From: Candidatus Zixiibacteriota bacterium
Lineage (GTDB): Bacteria; Zixibacteria; MSB-5A5; GN15; FEB-12
NCBI GenBank assembly: GCA_016213305.1
Contig: JACRAV010000416.1
Coordinates: forward strand, 1 to 14,045
Direction of reading: 5' to 3'
DNA: 14,045 nucleotides
How positions within the stretch are numbered: the first letter of the stretch is position 1; each line of letters opens with the position of its first letter. The position numbers and the translations under genes are program-made. Positions 5,886-12,995 of the stretch are shown here, in pieces. The notes under the pieces were generated by a model that made no database searches, was not told the origin of the DNA, and saw only the letters and a program-made list of their open reading frames with translations.

Positions 5886-6215
5886 ATGAACATCTACGTT
5901 GGCAACCTGTCGTACAATGCGACCGAAGACGATCTTCGCAATGCATTCTCGGCTTATGGCCAGGTAGCGTCGGTAACGATCATCAAGGACAAGTTCTCGG
6001 GCGAGTCGCGCGGCTTTGCGTTTGTCGAAATGCCGTCGAACGACGAGGGCGACGCGGCAATCGCCGGTCTCAACGGTGCGGACGTCAAGGGTCGCGCGTT
6101 GAAAGTCAACCAGGCTCGTCCCAAGGAGAGCACGGGTGGCGGCGGCGGTGGTCGTCAGGGTGGCGGCGGCGGTCGGGGTGGATTCCGCTCCATGGACCGT
6201 GGCGGCCGTCGCTGA
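5886..6215 (+). CDS. RRM-domain RNA-binding protein (Rbp type, glycine-rich tail)
   Basis: This 109-residue protein has one RNA recognition motif, residues about 2-80. RNP2 is IYVGNL (3-8) and RNP1 is RGFAFVEM (42-49). The aromatic residues that stack on RNA bases are in place (Y4, F44, F46). Residues 83-109 form a Gly/Arg-rich tail with RGG-like repeats, which in this family adds non-specific RNA binding. Bacterial Rbp proteins of this layout are cytoplasmic, often cold-induced and thought to act as RNA chaperones; the role here is inferred. The start is fixed by AGGAGG at 5876-5881. The gene stands alone with its own promoter and terminator (6242-6276), so it is monocistronic. Confidence 0.93.
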   Translation: MNIYVGNLSYNATEDDLRNAFSAYGQVASVTIIKDKFSGESRGFAFVEMPSNDEGDAAIAGLNGADVKGRALKVNQARPKESTGGGGGGRQGGGGGRGGFRSMDRGGRR

Positions 6216-6241
6216 TTCGTCGTTGAATCAGTTATCACTGT

Positions 6242-6276
6242 CGGGGTCGGACGCGTGTCCGGCCCCGCTTCTTTTT
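6242..6276 (+). terminator. Rho-independent terminator of the RRM gene
   Basis: CGGGGTCGGAC (6242-6252), loop GCGT, GTCCGGCCCCG (6257-6267), then CTTCTTTTT to 6276. The 11-pair stem contains one T-G wobble. It lies 27 bases after the stop codon. Confidence 0.88.
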
Positions 6277-6305
6277 GGGGTGGCTAACCGGTGCACCTTT
6301 GAGTT

Positions 6306-6354
6306 GTGTCGGTTCTTGCGACACCGCCGAAGGCGGTGACGTGTGAACCGACAC
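6306..6354. repeat. 49-base nested palindrome
   Basis: Outer arms GTGTCGGTTC (6306-6315) and GAACCGACAC (6345-6354) are perfect 10-base complements. Inside lies ACCGCC-GAA-GGCGGT (6323-6337). A further hairpin, CCCGCCG/CGGCGGG (6363-6386), follows. No T-run follows either one. Apart from these, 6277-6463 shows no gene. Confidence 0.65.
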
Positions 6355-6463
6355 TTGCCAGGCCCGCCGGTCCAGGAAGCGGCGGGTCACACCCCCAGCC
6401 CGCGTCGATGGGCCCGGCGCAAGACCCGCCGCAACTTAATTCAATTATGTTCTCGACTGCGAA

Positions 6464-6492
6464 TTGACAGTGGTCGCTTGTGCCCCTATACT
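6464..6492 (+). promoter_or_regulatory. Strong promoter abutting a start codon (leaderless)
   Basis: TTGACA (6464-6469), a 17-base spacer, TATACT (6487-6492). The -35 is perfect and the -10 matches at 5 of 6. Only nine bases separate the -10 box from the ATG at 6502, so transcription should begin at or within a few bases of the start codon. Confidence 0.78.
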
Positions 6493-6501
6493 CCCCCCAC
6501 C

Positions 6502-6690
6502 ATGAACCAATTCTACATCTGCGACGCCTGCGGCGAAGAAAACGAAATCAATCTGGAGCTGACCGACGGCGACCATCAGGAGTTGTCCAGCGAGTGCGAG
6601 GGGTGCGGACGGGTCAACCTGATCAGCGCCAGCTTCAATTACGATATCAACGAGTTTGAACTGGAAGTCTCGGCCGACGACGCGGGGTAG
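6502..6690 (+). CDS. Small zinc-ribbon protein, CPXCG-motif cysteine-rich family
   Basis: This 62-residue acidic protein carries two cysteine pairs, CDACGEENEI near residues 7-16 and CEGCGR near 34-39, in the layout of the CPXCG-motif cysteine-rich family (PF14255 from memory). The GDHQELSSECEGC stretch corresponds to the family's G..QEY..DC..C block. The first motif lacks the proline (CDAC). The four cysteines should bind one zinc. The function of the family is not known to me. The open frame extends upstream to 6343, but the extension is Arg/Pro-rich shadow; the ATG at 6502 gives the family length and lies directly behind a strong promoter. There is no ribosome binding site (CCCCCCACC precedes the ATG), consistent with leaderless translation. 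The glycosyltransferase gene starts 8 bases after its stop. Confidence 0.82.
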   Translation: MNQFYICDACGEENEINLELTDGDHQELSSECEGCGRVNLISASFNYDINEFELEVSADDAG

Positions 6691-6698
6691 GGGGCGTC

Positions 6699-8108
6699 AT
6701 GACCACCCAGCAACGGGACGCCCTTGTGCTGTTTGTCCTGGCCGCACTGGCCCGGCTGGCGTTTCATAATCTGACCGGCTTTGTCGCCGACGATGCCTTC
6801 ATCACTTTTCGCTACGCCCAGAATCTGGCGGCGGGGCAGGGGTTCGTGTACAATGTCGGCGAACGGGTGCTGGGGACCACCACACCGCTATTCACCTTCA
6901 TTCTCGCGATGGGGAGCACTCTCGGTCTTGGCATTCCCAAGTTCGCGCTGGCGATAACGCTTGCCGCCTCCGGGCTGACTGCGGTCGTCATCTACCAGCT
7001 TGCTTTGCAGTTGCGGCTAACATACTGGGCGGCTCTTCCGGCAATCATGTACATTTTCTGGCCCCGATCGATTGTGGCCGACAGTTGCGGTATGGAGTCG
7101 GCGCTCTTTTCGCTGTTGATCACCGCGGCGGTGTACTATTACACGAGACGGCAACCGGTGAACGCGCTCGCTCTGGCCACGCTGGCCACCCTCACCCGCC
7201 CCGAGGGGATTTTGCTTGTCGGATTGCTCGTCATCCACCAATTCATATCGCGACGCGACCAGTTTGTGCGCTCGCTCATGATCCCTCTGTTTCTTCTGGG
7301 GCCATGGCTGGTGTTCGCGACGCTCTATTTCGGCTCGGCTTTGCCTCAGTCGATATCAGGCAAACAGGCACTCTACTCGCTGTTCGGGGCGACGTCACGA
7401 TGGGATACGCTGGTCTATTTGATGGCCTGGCACAATCCTGTGGGGTGGCTGATGACCGTCGCGGCGGCCGCCGGCGGATGGTGGCTGGCCAAAAAGCAGA
7501 ACTGGGGCGCAATGGCCGGATGCTGGATGATCGGGCTGATCGGGTTCTATGTTGCCACCGGAGCCAAAATGTTCTTCTGGTATCCGGCTCCGTTATATCC
7601 GCTGTTGTTCATCTTCATCGCCGGCGCATGGCCGCTCATCCTCGAGAAATGGCCCCGGCTCGACACAGTTGCCCGCCGGTTCAGATGGTGGGCGCTTTCG
7701 GCGGTTGCACTCCTTCTTGTAGCCGGCAACTATTTTTCGGTGCGGTATTTCACGGCGTATCAACAAGACCTGAATGCCTGTCATCGCGCGATCGGGGTCT
7801 ATCTTCATGCTCAAGTACAACCGAATGAAACCGTGGCGGCGGAAGATATCGGATATATGGGGTTTTACTCGCGATGTCGAATCCTTGATCGCGACGGACT
7901 GATATCCCCCGAGGCGGCGCCGTATAATAGGGTGGGGAATTACGCCGGTTTGATCGATGACTTCAAGCCCGGATGGGTGGTGGCATCGCTCGATTCGCCG
8001 ATCAGCGGATTTGTGAGCGATTCAACATTTCTGGATCGATATCAGATGGAGCAGAGCTTCACTGGTAACTCGTGGCGGTATGCGGTGTACCATCGGAAGC
8101 CGTTGTAG
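6699..8108 (+). CDS. GT-C family membrane glycosyltransferase
   Basis: This 469-residue integral membrane protein has about ten hydrophobic helices up to roughly residue 350 and a soluble C-terminal part after that. The first loop holds the acidic pair D31-D32 in ADDAFITFRYAQNLAAGQG, followed by NVGERVLGTTTPLFTF. This is the signature of a large GT-C group that uses polyprenyl-phosphate sugars, with the DD pair as catalytic or metal site (family knowledge). The C-terminal part includes AAEDIGYMGFYS and LDRDGLISPE, also typical. The likely job is to add a sugar to an envelope lipid, glycan or protein on the outer face of the membrane; donor and acceptor cannot be read from the sequence. It follows the zinc-ribbon gene by 8 bases with a weak GGGGG ribosome binding site, so the two share a message. 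Confidence 0.85.
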   Translation: MTTQQRDALVLFVLAALARLAFHNLTGFVADDAFITFRYAQNLAAGQGFVYNVGERVLGTTTPLFTFILAMGSTLGLGIPKFALAITLAASGLTAVVIYQLALQLRLTYWAALPAIMYIFWPRSIVADSCGMESALFSLLITAAVYYYTRRQPVNALALATLATLTRPEGILLVGLLVIHQFISRRDQFVRSLMIPLFLLGPWLVFATLYFGSALPQSISGKQALYSLFGATSRWDTLVYLMAWHNPVGWLMTVAAAAGGWWLAKKQNWGAMAGCWMIGLIGFYVATGAKMFFWYPAPLYPLLFIFIAGAWPLILEKWPRLDTVARRFRWWALSAVALLLVAGNYFSVRYFTAYQQDLNACHRAIGVYLHAQVQPNETVAAEDIGYMGFYSRCRILDRDGLISPEAAPYNRVGNYAGLIDDFKPGWVVASLDSPISGFVSDSTFLDRYQMEQSFTGNSWRYAVYHRKPL

Positions 8109-8130
8109 GTCAAGCCGCCTTCGGCTTGAC
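8109..8130. terminator. Hairpin shared by converging genes
   Basis: GTCAAGCCG (8109-8117), loop CCTT, CGGCTTGAC (8122-8130). The perfect 9-pair stem lies directly after the glycosyltransferase stop and 12 bases past the stop of the converging gene. No T-run on either strand, so it may mark 3' ends for both messages without being a classic intrinsic terminator. Confidence 0.5.
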
Positions 8131-8141
8131 GGTGTCCGTCG

Positions 8142-8654
8142 TCAGATCGAAAACCGCCACCCGCACCAGAACTCCGTCCCCGCCGCCGGATCGGGTGGAC
8201 AGCACAGGCAGGTCGTGGTGATCCGATTGTCGATCGTTCTGGCAAAGACATCGTACTCGATCAATCCAACCGATTTGCAGGGAAACGGAGCCAGACTCTT
8301 CTGTCGGCGGGCGTACTGCACCCGGCATTCCACCATGAAATAGTCGAAGGAGTTGGGGGTTACGTTGGCGACTTTCTGGGTATTCAGCACGGCGTACAGG
8401 CGGAATCCCAGCGCCCGACGAAGCCCCTCAAGTCCCGATCCGGACGGTATGGCGTGGCGGGCCATGATCCGCTTGGCCTCGATCTCGGAGAATTTGGCCC
8501 AGGCCTGCTCGTCGAGCTGAATCGCCGCCTCCAGACCGTCGCGCTGTTCCACCGCCTGGAACCAGAGACCGTCGTGGGCGAGCCAGTTTTTGGCGAAATC
8601 TTCAAGCATGCCGGCGAGGGTTTCGCGGTCGAGGTTGGTCAGAAGATCGTTCAT
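8142..8654 (-). CDS. DUF6125-like cysteine-containing protein of unknown function
   Basis: This 170-residue soluble protein matches, from memory, the DUF6125 family, often found in anaerobic bacteria. The N-terminal half is helical (MLEDFAKNWLAHDGLWFQAVE, then GLEAAIQLDEQAWAKFSEIEAKRIM). The C-terminal half carries conserved-looking cysteines at 110 (ECRVQ), 126 (FPCKSVG), 149, 151 and 152 (CLCCPPDP) and 164 (WCGWRF). These suggest a metal or thiol site, and the fold may be related to a four-helix sensory domain, but no activity is established. The ATG at 8654 has AGGAG nine bases upstream. The gene stands alone, converging on the glycosyltransferase gene. A two-codon frame ATG-ACA-TGA at 8652-8660 overlaps its start. 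Confidence 0.75.
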   Translation of the reverse strand: MNDLLTNLDRETLAGMLEDFAKNWLAHDGLWFQAVEQRDGLEAAIQLDEQAWAKFSEIEAKRIMARHAIPSGSGLEGLRRALGFRLYAVLNTQKVANVTPNSFDYFMVECRVQYARRQKSLAPFPCKSVGLIEYDVFARTIDNRITTTCLCCPPDPAAGTEFWCGWRFSI

Positions 8655-8701
8655 GTCATTTTACTCCTGCACGGTCCTGGGTCTTTTGAGGGGTGCGCCA
8701 A

Positions 8702-8727
8702 TCGGCGGACGGGGACGTCCGCCCTGC
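8702..8727 (-). repeat. Hairpin repeat family A, copy 3 (inverted, diverged)
   Basis: On the minus strand it reads AGGGCGGACG ... CGTCCGCC, sharing AGGGCGGA and TCCGCC with the copies at 132-216. The arms are complementary over 8 bases, around a 4-base loop. Confidence 0.5.
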
Positions 8728-8752
8728 ACAAAAGCAGACAGGTGCATACCCG

Positions 8753-8778
8753 TCGCGTCGAGCGTAGTCGAGACGCGA
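8753..8778 (+). repeat. Hairpin repeat family B, copy 3
   Basis: Arms TCGCGTC (8753-8759) and GACGCGA (8772-8778) enclose the invariant core GAGCGTAGTCGA. Compared with copy 1 an A-T pair is replaced by G-C, so pairing is kept. Confidence 0.75.
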
Positions 8779-8874
8779 AACTTCTGCCCCTTCAGCAGGT
8801 CCTGTATCATAGGCCGGAATCTAAAACTCGGCTTGGCCGACAGCAAGATACCGGTTATCTTTACTTTCAAGGAA

Positions 8875-8903
8875 CCCCGCTCCGGGGCGAACCCGGGGCG
8901 GGG
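8875..8903. repeat. Very stable GC-rich hairpin upstream of the protease gene
   Basis: CCCCGCTCCGGG (8875-8886), loop GCGAA, CCCGGGGCGGGG (8892-8903): 12 pairs with one T-G wobble. On the plus strand CTTGATTGTT follows, a poor terminator tail. Confidence 0.6.
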
Positions 8904-8958
8904 CTTGATTGTTCAAGCAGAGAGCGTCCCCGATAGACCCGCCGGATAGCTGGATTGC

Positions 8959-8988
8959 TTGACAGATACGCCGATATACACGTCTAAG
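8959..8988 (+). promoter_or_regulatory. Candidate promoter abutting the protease start codon
   Basis: TTGACA (8959-8964), an 18-base spacer, TCTAAG (8983-8988; 4 of 6 to TATAAT). The first ATG is at 8991 and a second in-frame ATG at 8997, eight bases after the -10 box. No ribosome binding site precedes either, as with the gene at 6502. Confidence 0.42.
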
Positions 8989-8990
8989 TC

Positions 8991-11855
8991 ATGTCTATGA
9001 GAAAAACTCTTCTGATTCTGGTTGCCGCCTTTTCGCCGGCGTTCCCAACCCTTGCCGGCCAACTCTCACCTGAACTGGCACAAACAGTTACGGCCAAACC
9101 TGCCGGTCAATTGACATCTGTCTGGATTATTCCGGCCCAGTCAAGCCGGGGGCGGGAGTCAGCCGCGGTCGCCGAGCAGAAAGTGGCAACGCGTGCTGAA
9201 CGGTACAAGCTGGTGGCTGCCGATCTCCGCCTTCGGGCCGACCAGAATCAAAGCGGGATTATCAGCCGACTCCACGAGCTGGAAAAGGGTGGACGGTCAA
9301 GCCGAATCAAAGGACACTGGATATCCAATATTGTTGAGGCGCACGTGGCGGCGGGAGAGCTGGCGGCACTGGCGCGGCGACCCGATATTGCGTCGATCTA
9401 TGAAGAACCGACGATCGAATTGATTCGCCCGCAGGCCGATGCCACGGCGACTTCGGCCACGTCGCCGGACACCACATATACGAACATAAAGTATATCAAG
9501 GCCAATCAGGCCTGGAGCATGGGGTACACCGGTGCGGGTCGGCTCATCTGTATTTTTGATACCGGCGTCGATGGTGCGCATCGGGCGCTTAAGTCACGCT
9601 GGAAAGGTCTGAACGGCGATTCGGCGGCCGCCTGGTTTGATCCGGTGACCAACACGAAGTACCCGCAGGTGGTGTCGGGTGGTTTTCCGCAACACGGCAC
9701 TCATGTCACAGGTATAGTACTGGGGCGGGACAGTGTCACCAATGACACGATCGGCGTGGCGCCGGCGGCCAAATGGATTGCCACGGCGGTGATCGACCGA
9801 ACCGGCGCGTCGATCCTCGACGCTTTCGATTGGGTGGCCGATCCCGACGGCGATCCGAACACGGTCGACGATGTCCCCGACGTGATCAATCACAGCTGGG
9901 GGTACAGCAAGCTGGGATGCGCCGACCTGTTTTTCGACGCCATCGACAACGCCGAAGCGCTCGGCATCGTCAATGTCTTCTCGGCCGGCAACGAAGGTCC
10001 CAACATTTCGACTATCCGCATTCCGGCGGCGCGGGACAATGACTCGCTCGACTGTTTCGCCGCCGGTGCGTCCGATATTTTTACATCTCCCCCGTCAGCA
10101 ACTATCTGGGGGCAGTCGTCGCGGGGACCGTCGCCCTGCAATGGTCATATCAAGCCGAATGTCGTAGCTCCGGGGTACCTGATCCGGTCATCCTATCCCA
10201 ACAACACCTACTATGTACTGACTGGAACGTCGATGGCCGCGCCGCATGTTAGCGGGCTGGCCTTGTTGCTCAGACAAAAGAACCCCAACGCCACCCCGGC
10301 TGAAATCAAAAAAGCGATTCTGACTTCAACTAAGAAGACCAACTCCGGTGTGACACCGAATAACACCTGGGGCTGGGGCGAAATTGACTGTGTGGCCGCG
10401 CTCAACGCGCTGGCCGGCAATTCGACCCCGGTCAAACTTCGGGTCTGGGACTATGTGCACGCGCCGGTGAATCCGGGCGGAACCTTCGACGGTCCGGTCA
10501 TTGTTCAGAATCGCGGCACGGTCACCGCCACCGGAGTGTCGGGCCAGATCACCAGCACCGACTCGCGACTTACGGTGATAAACGGCTCGGTGTCGTTCGG
10601 CAGTGTCAACGCCTCGGATACCACCCGTTCCGGCTCGAATATCAAAGTGTCGGTCTCGCCCAGTGTTCCATCGGGGACCTTGTTGTCACTGGACTTTCTC
10701 CTGTCGGCCAACGGCGGCGTCACCGTTCCGACCAAATTGTACTTTCAGGTGGGGCCGCCGCCATCGAAGGATATCGCCACGCATGTCAACACCAAGGTCA
10801 AGTTCTCGCTGACCAACTACGGTATGTACGGGGGAAGTAATACCGCGATGTTCCCGTTCGGCGGCGTGGGATTCCAGGCGCTACCGGTGACTGCCGACTA
10901 TTTGTATGAAGGGGGCCTGATGATCGGCACCGGTCTGTCTCGGGTATCGAGTTCGGTGCATAGTTTTATCGACAAACCGAATCAGGATTTCGCGGTCGTC
11001 CCCGGCGGCGACTTGGTTTATTCCGCGCCGGGGTCGGTGGCCGCTCAGGAGACCTATTGCAAATTCAACGATGCCACCGCCGCCGCGCCGCTGGGGATCG
11101 AAATTACGCAGGATTCGTACCTGCAAAATTCCCCGAATGATGACTTTGTCACCCTGCGGTATATCATGAAAAATACTACTGGCGCCACCATTAGCGGTCT
11201 GCGGATCGGTCTGTATCTCGACTGGGACTGCGTGTCATATTTGTACGATGCCGGCGGCTTTGAGACGGCCGATTCGGTCCTCTGGATCGCCTACGACAAC
11301 GGGAGTTCACAATCGGGATTTCGCGGCATGAAACTGGTGCAGGGGCCGTTGACCACCGCCATGACCGGGAAAGCCGATGATATCACGCTTTTGCCGTATT
11401 TCAACGGCAACGGGTATCTGACCTACGAAAAGTGGCAGTCGCTCACCAACGGGTTTGTCACCTCCGATTCCCTGAAGTCACAACAAAACGATCTCTTTCA
11501 GGTCCTCGCCGCCGGGCCAATCACTCTGGCTCCCGGCGGCTCCGACACCGTTGCTTTTGCCGTCATGGGCGCCGACAATCTGGCCGGGCTGAAAGCGATC
11601 GCGAACAAAGCGACCCTCTATCGCCCCTGGTCATGCTGTCACGGAACGGTGGGAAATATCGACTGTGACTCCGCCGGGCTGGTGGATATCGCCGATCTCA
11701 CCCGGCTGATCGACAACCTCTTCATTAGCTTCTATCCGCTGTGTTGTCCCGAGGCGGCGCAACTGGACGGCGAGGCGTCGGTCGATATCGGCGATCTGTC
11801 GAGATTGATCGATGTGCTGTTTCTGTCCCATCCGCCGCTACTTTCGTGCCCCTGA
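8991..11855 (+). CDS. Secreted subtilisin-like (S8) serine protease with dockerin-like C-terminus
   Basis: This 954-residue protein starts with a signal peptide (cleavage probably after PTLA, residue 22). A prodomain-like region (about 25-150) follows, then an S8 catalytic domain (about 165-475). The triad is readable: D190 in FDTGVDG, H235 in HGTHVTG, S414 in GTSMAAPHVSG, with the oxyanion N334 in SAGNEGP. Residues about 480-590 look like a CARDB/Ig-type beta domain, and 590-880 like a further beta-rich region. The end (about 887-954) holds two dockerin-like calcium repeats, DCDSAGLVDIADLTRLIDNL and a second in LDGEASVDIGDLSRLIDVLF, framed by cysteines (CC, CC and a final SC). It is exported and probably degrades extracellular protein; the dockerin may bind a cohesin on the cell surface, but no cohesin is in view. 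If the second ATG (8997) is used, two residues are lost. Confidence 0.93.
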   Translation: MSMRKTLLILVAAFSPAFPTLAGQLSPELAQTVTAKPAGQLTSVWIIPAQSSRGRESAAVAEQKVATRAERYKLVAADLRLRADQNQSGIISRLHELEKGGRSSRIKGHWISNIVEAHVAAGELAALARRPDIASIYEEPTIELIRPQADATATSATSPDTTYTNIKYIKANQAWSMGYTGAGRLICIFDTGVDGAHRALKSRWKGLNGDSAAAWFDPVTNTKYPQVVSGGFPQHGTHVTGIVLGRDSVTNDTIGVAPAAKWIATAVIDRTGASILDAFDWVADPDGDPNTVDDVPDVINHSWGYSKLGCADLFFDAIDNAEALGIVNVFSAGNEGPNISTIRIPAARDNDSLDCFAAGASDIFTSPPSATIWGQSSRGPSPCNGHIKPNVVAPGYLIRSSYPNNTYYVLTGTSMAAPHVSGLALLLRQKNPNATPAEIKKAILTSTKKTNSGVTPNNTWGWGEIDCVAALNALAGNSTPVKLRVWDYVHAPVNPGGTFDGPVIVQNRGTVTATGVSGQITSTDSRLTVINGSVSFGSVNASDTTRSGSNIKVSVSPSVPSGTLLSLDFLLSANGGVTVPTKLYFQVGPPPSKDIATHVNTKVKFSLTNYGMYGGSNTAMFPFGGVGFQALPVTADYLYEGGLMIGTGLSRVSSSVHSFIDKPNQDFAVVPGGDLVYSAPGSVAAQETYCKFNDATAAAPLGIEITQDSYLQNSPNDDFVTLRYIMKNTTGATISGLRIGLYLDWDCVSYLYDAGGFETADSVLWIAYDNGSSQSGFRGMKLVQGPLTTAMTGKADDITLLPYFNGNGYLTYEKWQSLTNGFVTSDSLKSQQNDLFQVLAAGPITLAPGGSDTVAFAVMGADNLAGLKAIANKATLYRPWSCCHGTVGNIDCDSAGLVDIADLTRLIDNLFISFYPLCCPEAAQLDGEASVDIGDLSRLIDVLFLSHPPLLSCP

Positions 11856-11875
11856 GACCACGGGACGCGGGGCCG

Positions 11876-12967
11876 TCAATACAACGACACCACCCTGACC
11901 TCATTTTCTTTCTCGATCCTGGTGGCCTCATCGCGAGTAACACAGAATGCGATCATCTGATCGGGGGGAATCCCGGACAAATCAAGATCTCCGCGAAAAC
12001 GATACTCGTCTTCCTGCCGCCAGTCGGTTTTGATCCCTCGGGACTGGGTGCGCCAGGGTTCAACGCCTACTGGCGGACGCCCGGCATTTTCGTAATAGAT
12101 CACCGGCTCGATGCCGATCTTCTCCGCCCAACTTCGCCGCAGACCGATCCCGTATGGTTCAAACGACATCTCGCCGAACCGTGCCCGCCACCGCATAAGC
12201 GGAAGGCAGTCCAGCGGCGACAGACCGGTGAATGATACCGCGCGAGTCCTGCCCGGCATGTGGCGGGGCGAGCCGATCAAGCGATGGGTTGTGAGAATGC
12301 GCAGAAGCGTATCGAAAGCTGTGCGTGGATATCGGCCGGCGGAGATGACCCCACGATAAAAATCAATTTTCCGCTCTCCGGGCCAGGAAGTGTTCGAGGC
12401 GCGCGTCCAATGAATGAGATAGTCTCGCCCGATCTTATGCAATTGGCGGGACACCTGTTCAGGTTTGATGTCGTACGCAATCGGCTCTTCCCGTCGTGCG
12501 TACGGAATCTGAAAATCACGAATGATCTCGCGGCCGGCCTGTTCGGCGTTCCTGATTGCCTGCGCCATGTTGCCGTCCGGCCGGATCGATAACGGCACGA
12601 GAATATCCGCTCTGCTTATAACGGCGCTATCACGCAATGTCTGCGCCCCAGCCTTATCGGTCCCTTTGGGAATCGCAACCGATTCGAACTCGGTTTGCCG
12701 ATCGGTTAAAGCGAACTCTTCCCGAAGGCGCGCCGTTTTGCGATTGAATTCATCAATCGAAATTCCCGGAACGACCAGATGGAGCTTCGCGCCGCGCATG
12801 GATACGACCGCGGTGATCAGCTCCCAGGTCTGAAGTCCGACTGATGAAACGATTGTAGAATTCTTGCTGGTCAGAAAATCGACGGCCTGCGTCGTTTTCT
12901 GCACCCAGAGGTCGCGGGCGCAGGGTCGGCGTGGCTGACGGGATAGCAGAATGGCGGCGTGCGGCAT
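11876..12967 (-). CDS. Unrecognised two-domain protein (SLOG/DprA-like plus AbiGi/DUF2971-like)
   Basis: I cannot name this 363-residue protein. Residues about 1-155 look like a Rossmann-type domain: AILLSRQPRRP, then IVSSVGLQTWELITAVVS followed by GAKLHLVVPG, and later ADILVPLSIRPDGNMAQAI. This order resembles the DprA/LOG/SLOG superfamily, which binds nucleotides or nucleic acid. Residues about 185-345 read RAVSFTGLSPLDCLPLMRWR, FEPYGIGLRRSW, IEPVIYY and DWRQEDEYRFRGDLDL. The pattern F(T)..PL...YG.G...K/R.W....PV.Y, then W..E.EYR, is what I recall from AbiGi and DUF2971 proteins, some tied to phage defence. Both assignments are by eye. No signal peptide or membrane helix is seen. GGGGGAG lies just before the ATG at 12967, and the USP gene ends 28 bases upstream. 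The end converges with the protease gene, 20 bases apart. Confidence 0.7.
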   Translation of the reverse strand: MPHAAILLSRQPRRPCARDLWVQKTTQAVDFLTSKNSTIVSSVGLQTWELITAVVSMRGAKLHLVVPGISIDEFNRKTARLREEFALTDRQTEFESVAIPKGTDKAGAQTLRDSAVISRADILVPLSIRPDGNMAQAIRNAEQAGREIIRDFQIPYARREEPIAYDIKPEQVSRQLHKIGRDYLIHWTRASNTSWPGERKIDFYRGVISAGRYPRTAFDTLLRILTTHRLIGSPRHMPGRTRAVSFTGLSPLDCLPLMRWRARFGEMSFEPYGIGLRRSWAEKIGIEPVIYYENAGRPPVGVEPWRTQSRGIKTDWRQEDEYRFRGDLDLSGIPPDQMIAFCVTRDEATRIEKENEVRVVSLY

Positions 12968-12995
12968 GACTCCCCCGGCCCCTGTCGATAACTCA

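Larger units (their letters stand above)
8655..8958. other. Gene-free gap with three hairpin elements
   Basis: No gene is supported here. The gap holds an inverted family A copy (8702-8727), a family B copy (8753-8778) and a very stable GC hairpin (8875-8903). The promoter of the minus-strand gene at 8142-8654 must lie at its left end; I see no convincing boxes. Confidence 0.6.

Noticed and set aside
6343..6501. N-terminal extension of the zinc-ribbon protein
   Set aside because: Arg/Pro-rich reading of hairpin sequence; the family length and the promoter position both favour the ATG at 6502.
7085..7828. Second plus-strand frame (247 codons) inside the glycosyltransferase gene
   Set aside because: Frame-shifted reading of the GT-C gene; Arg/His-rich and lacks membrane segments or domains.
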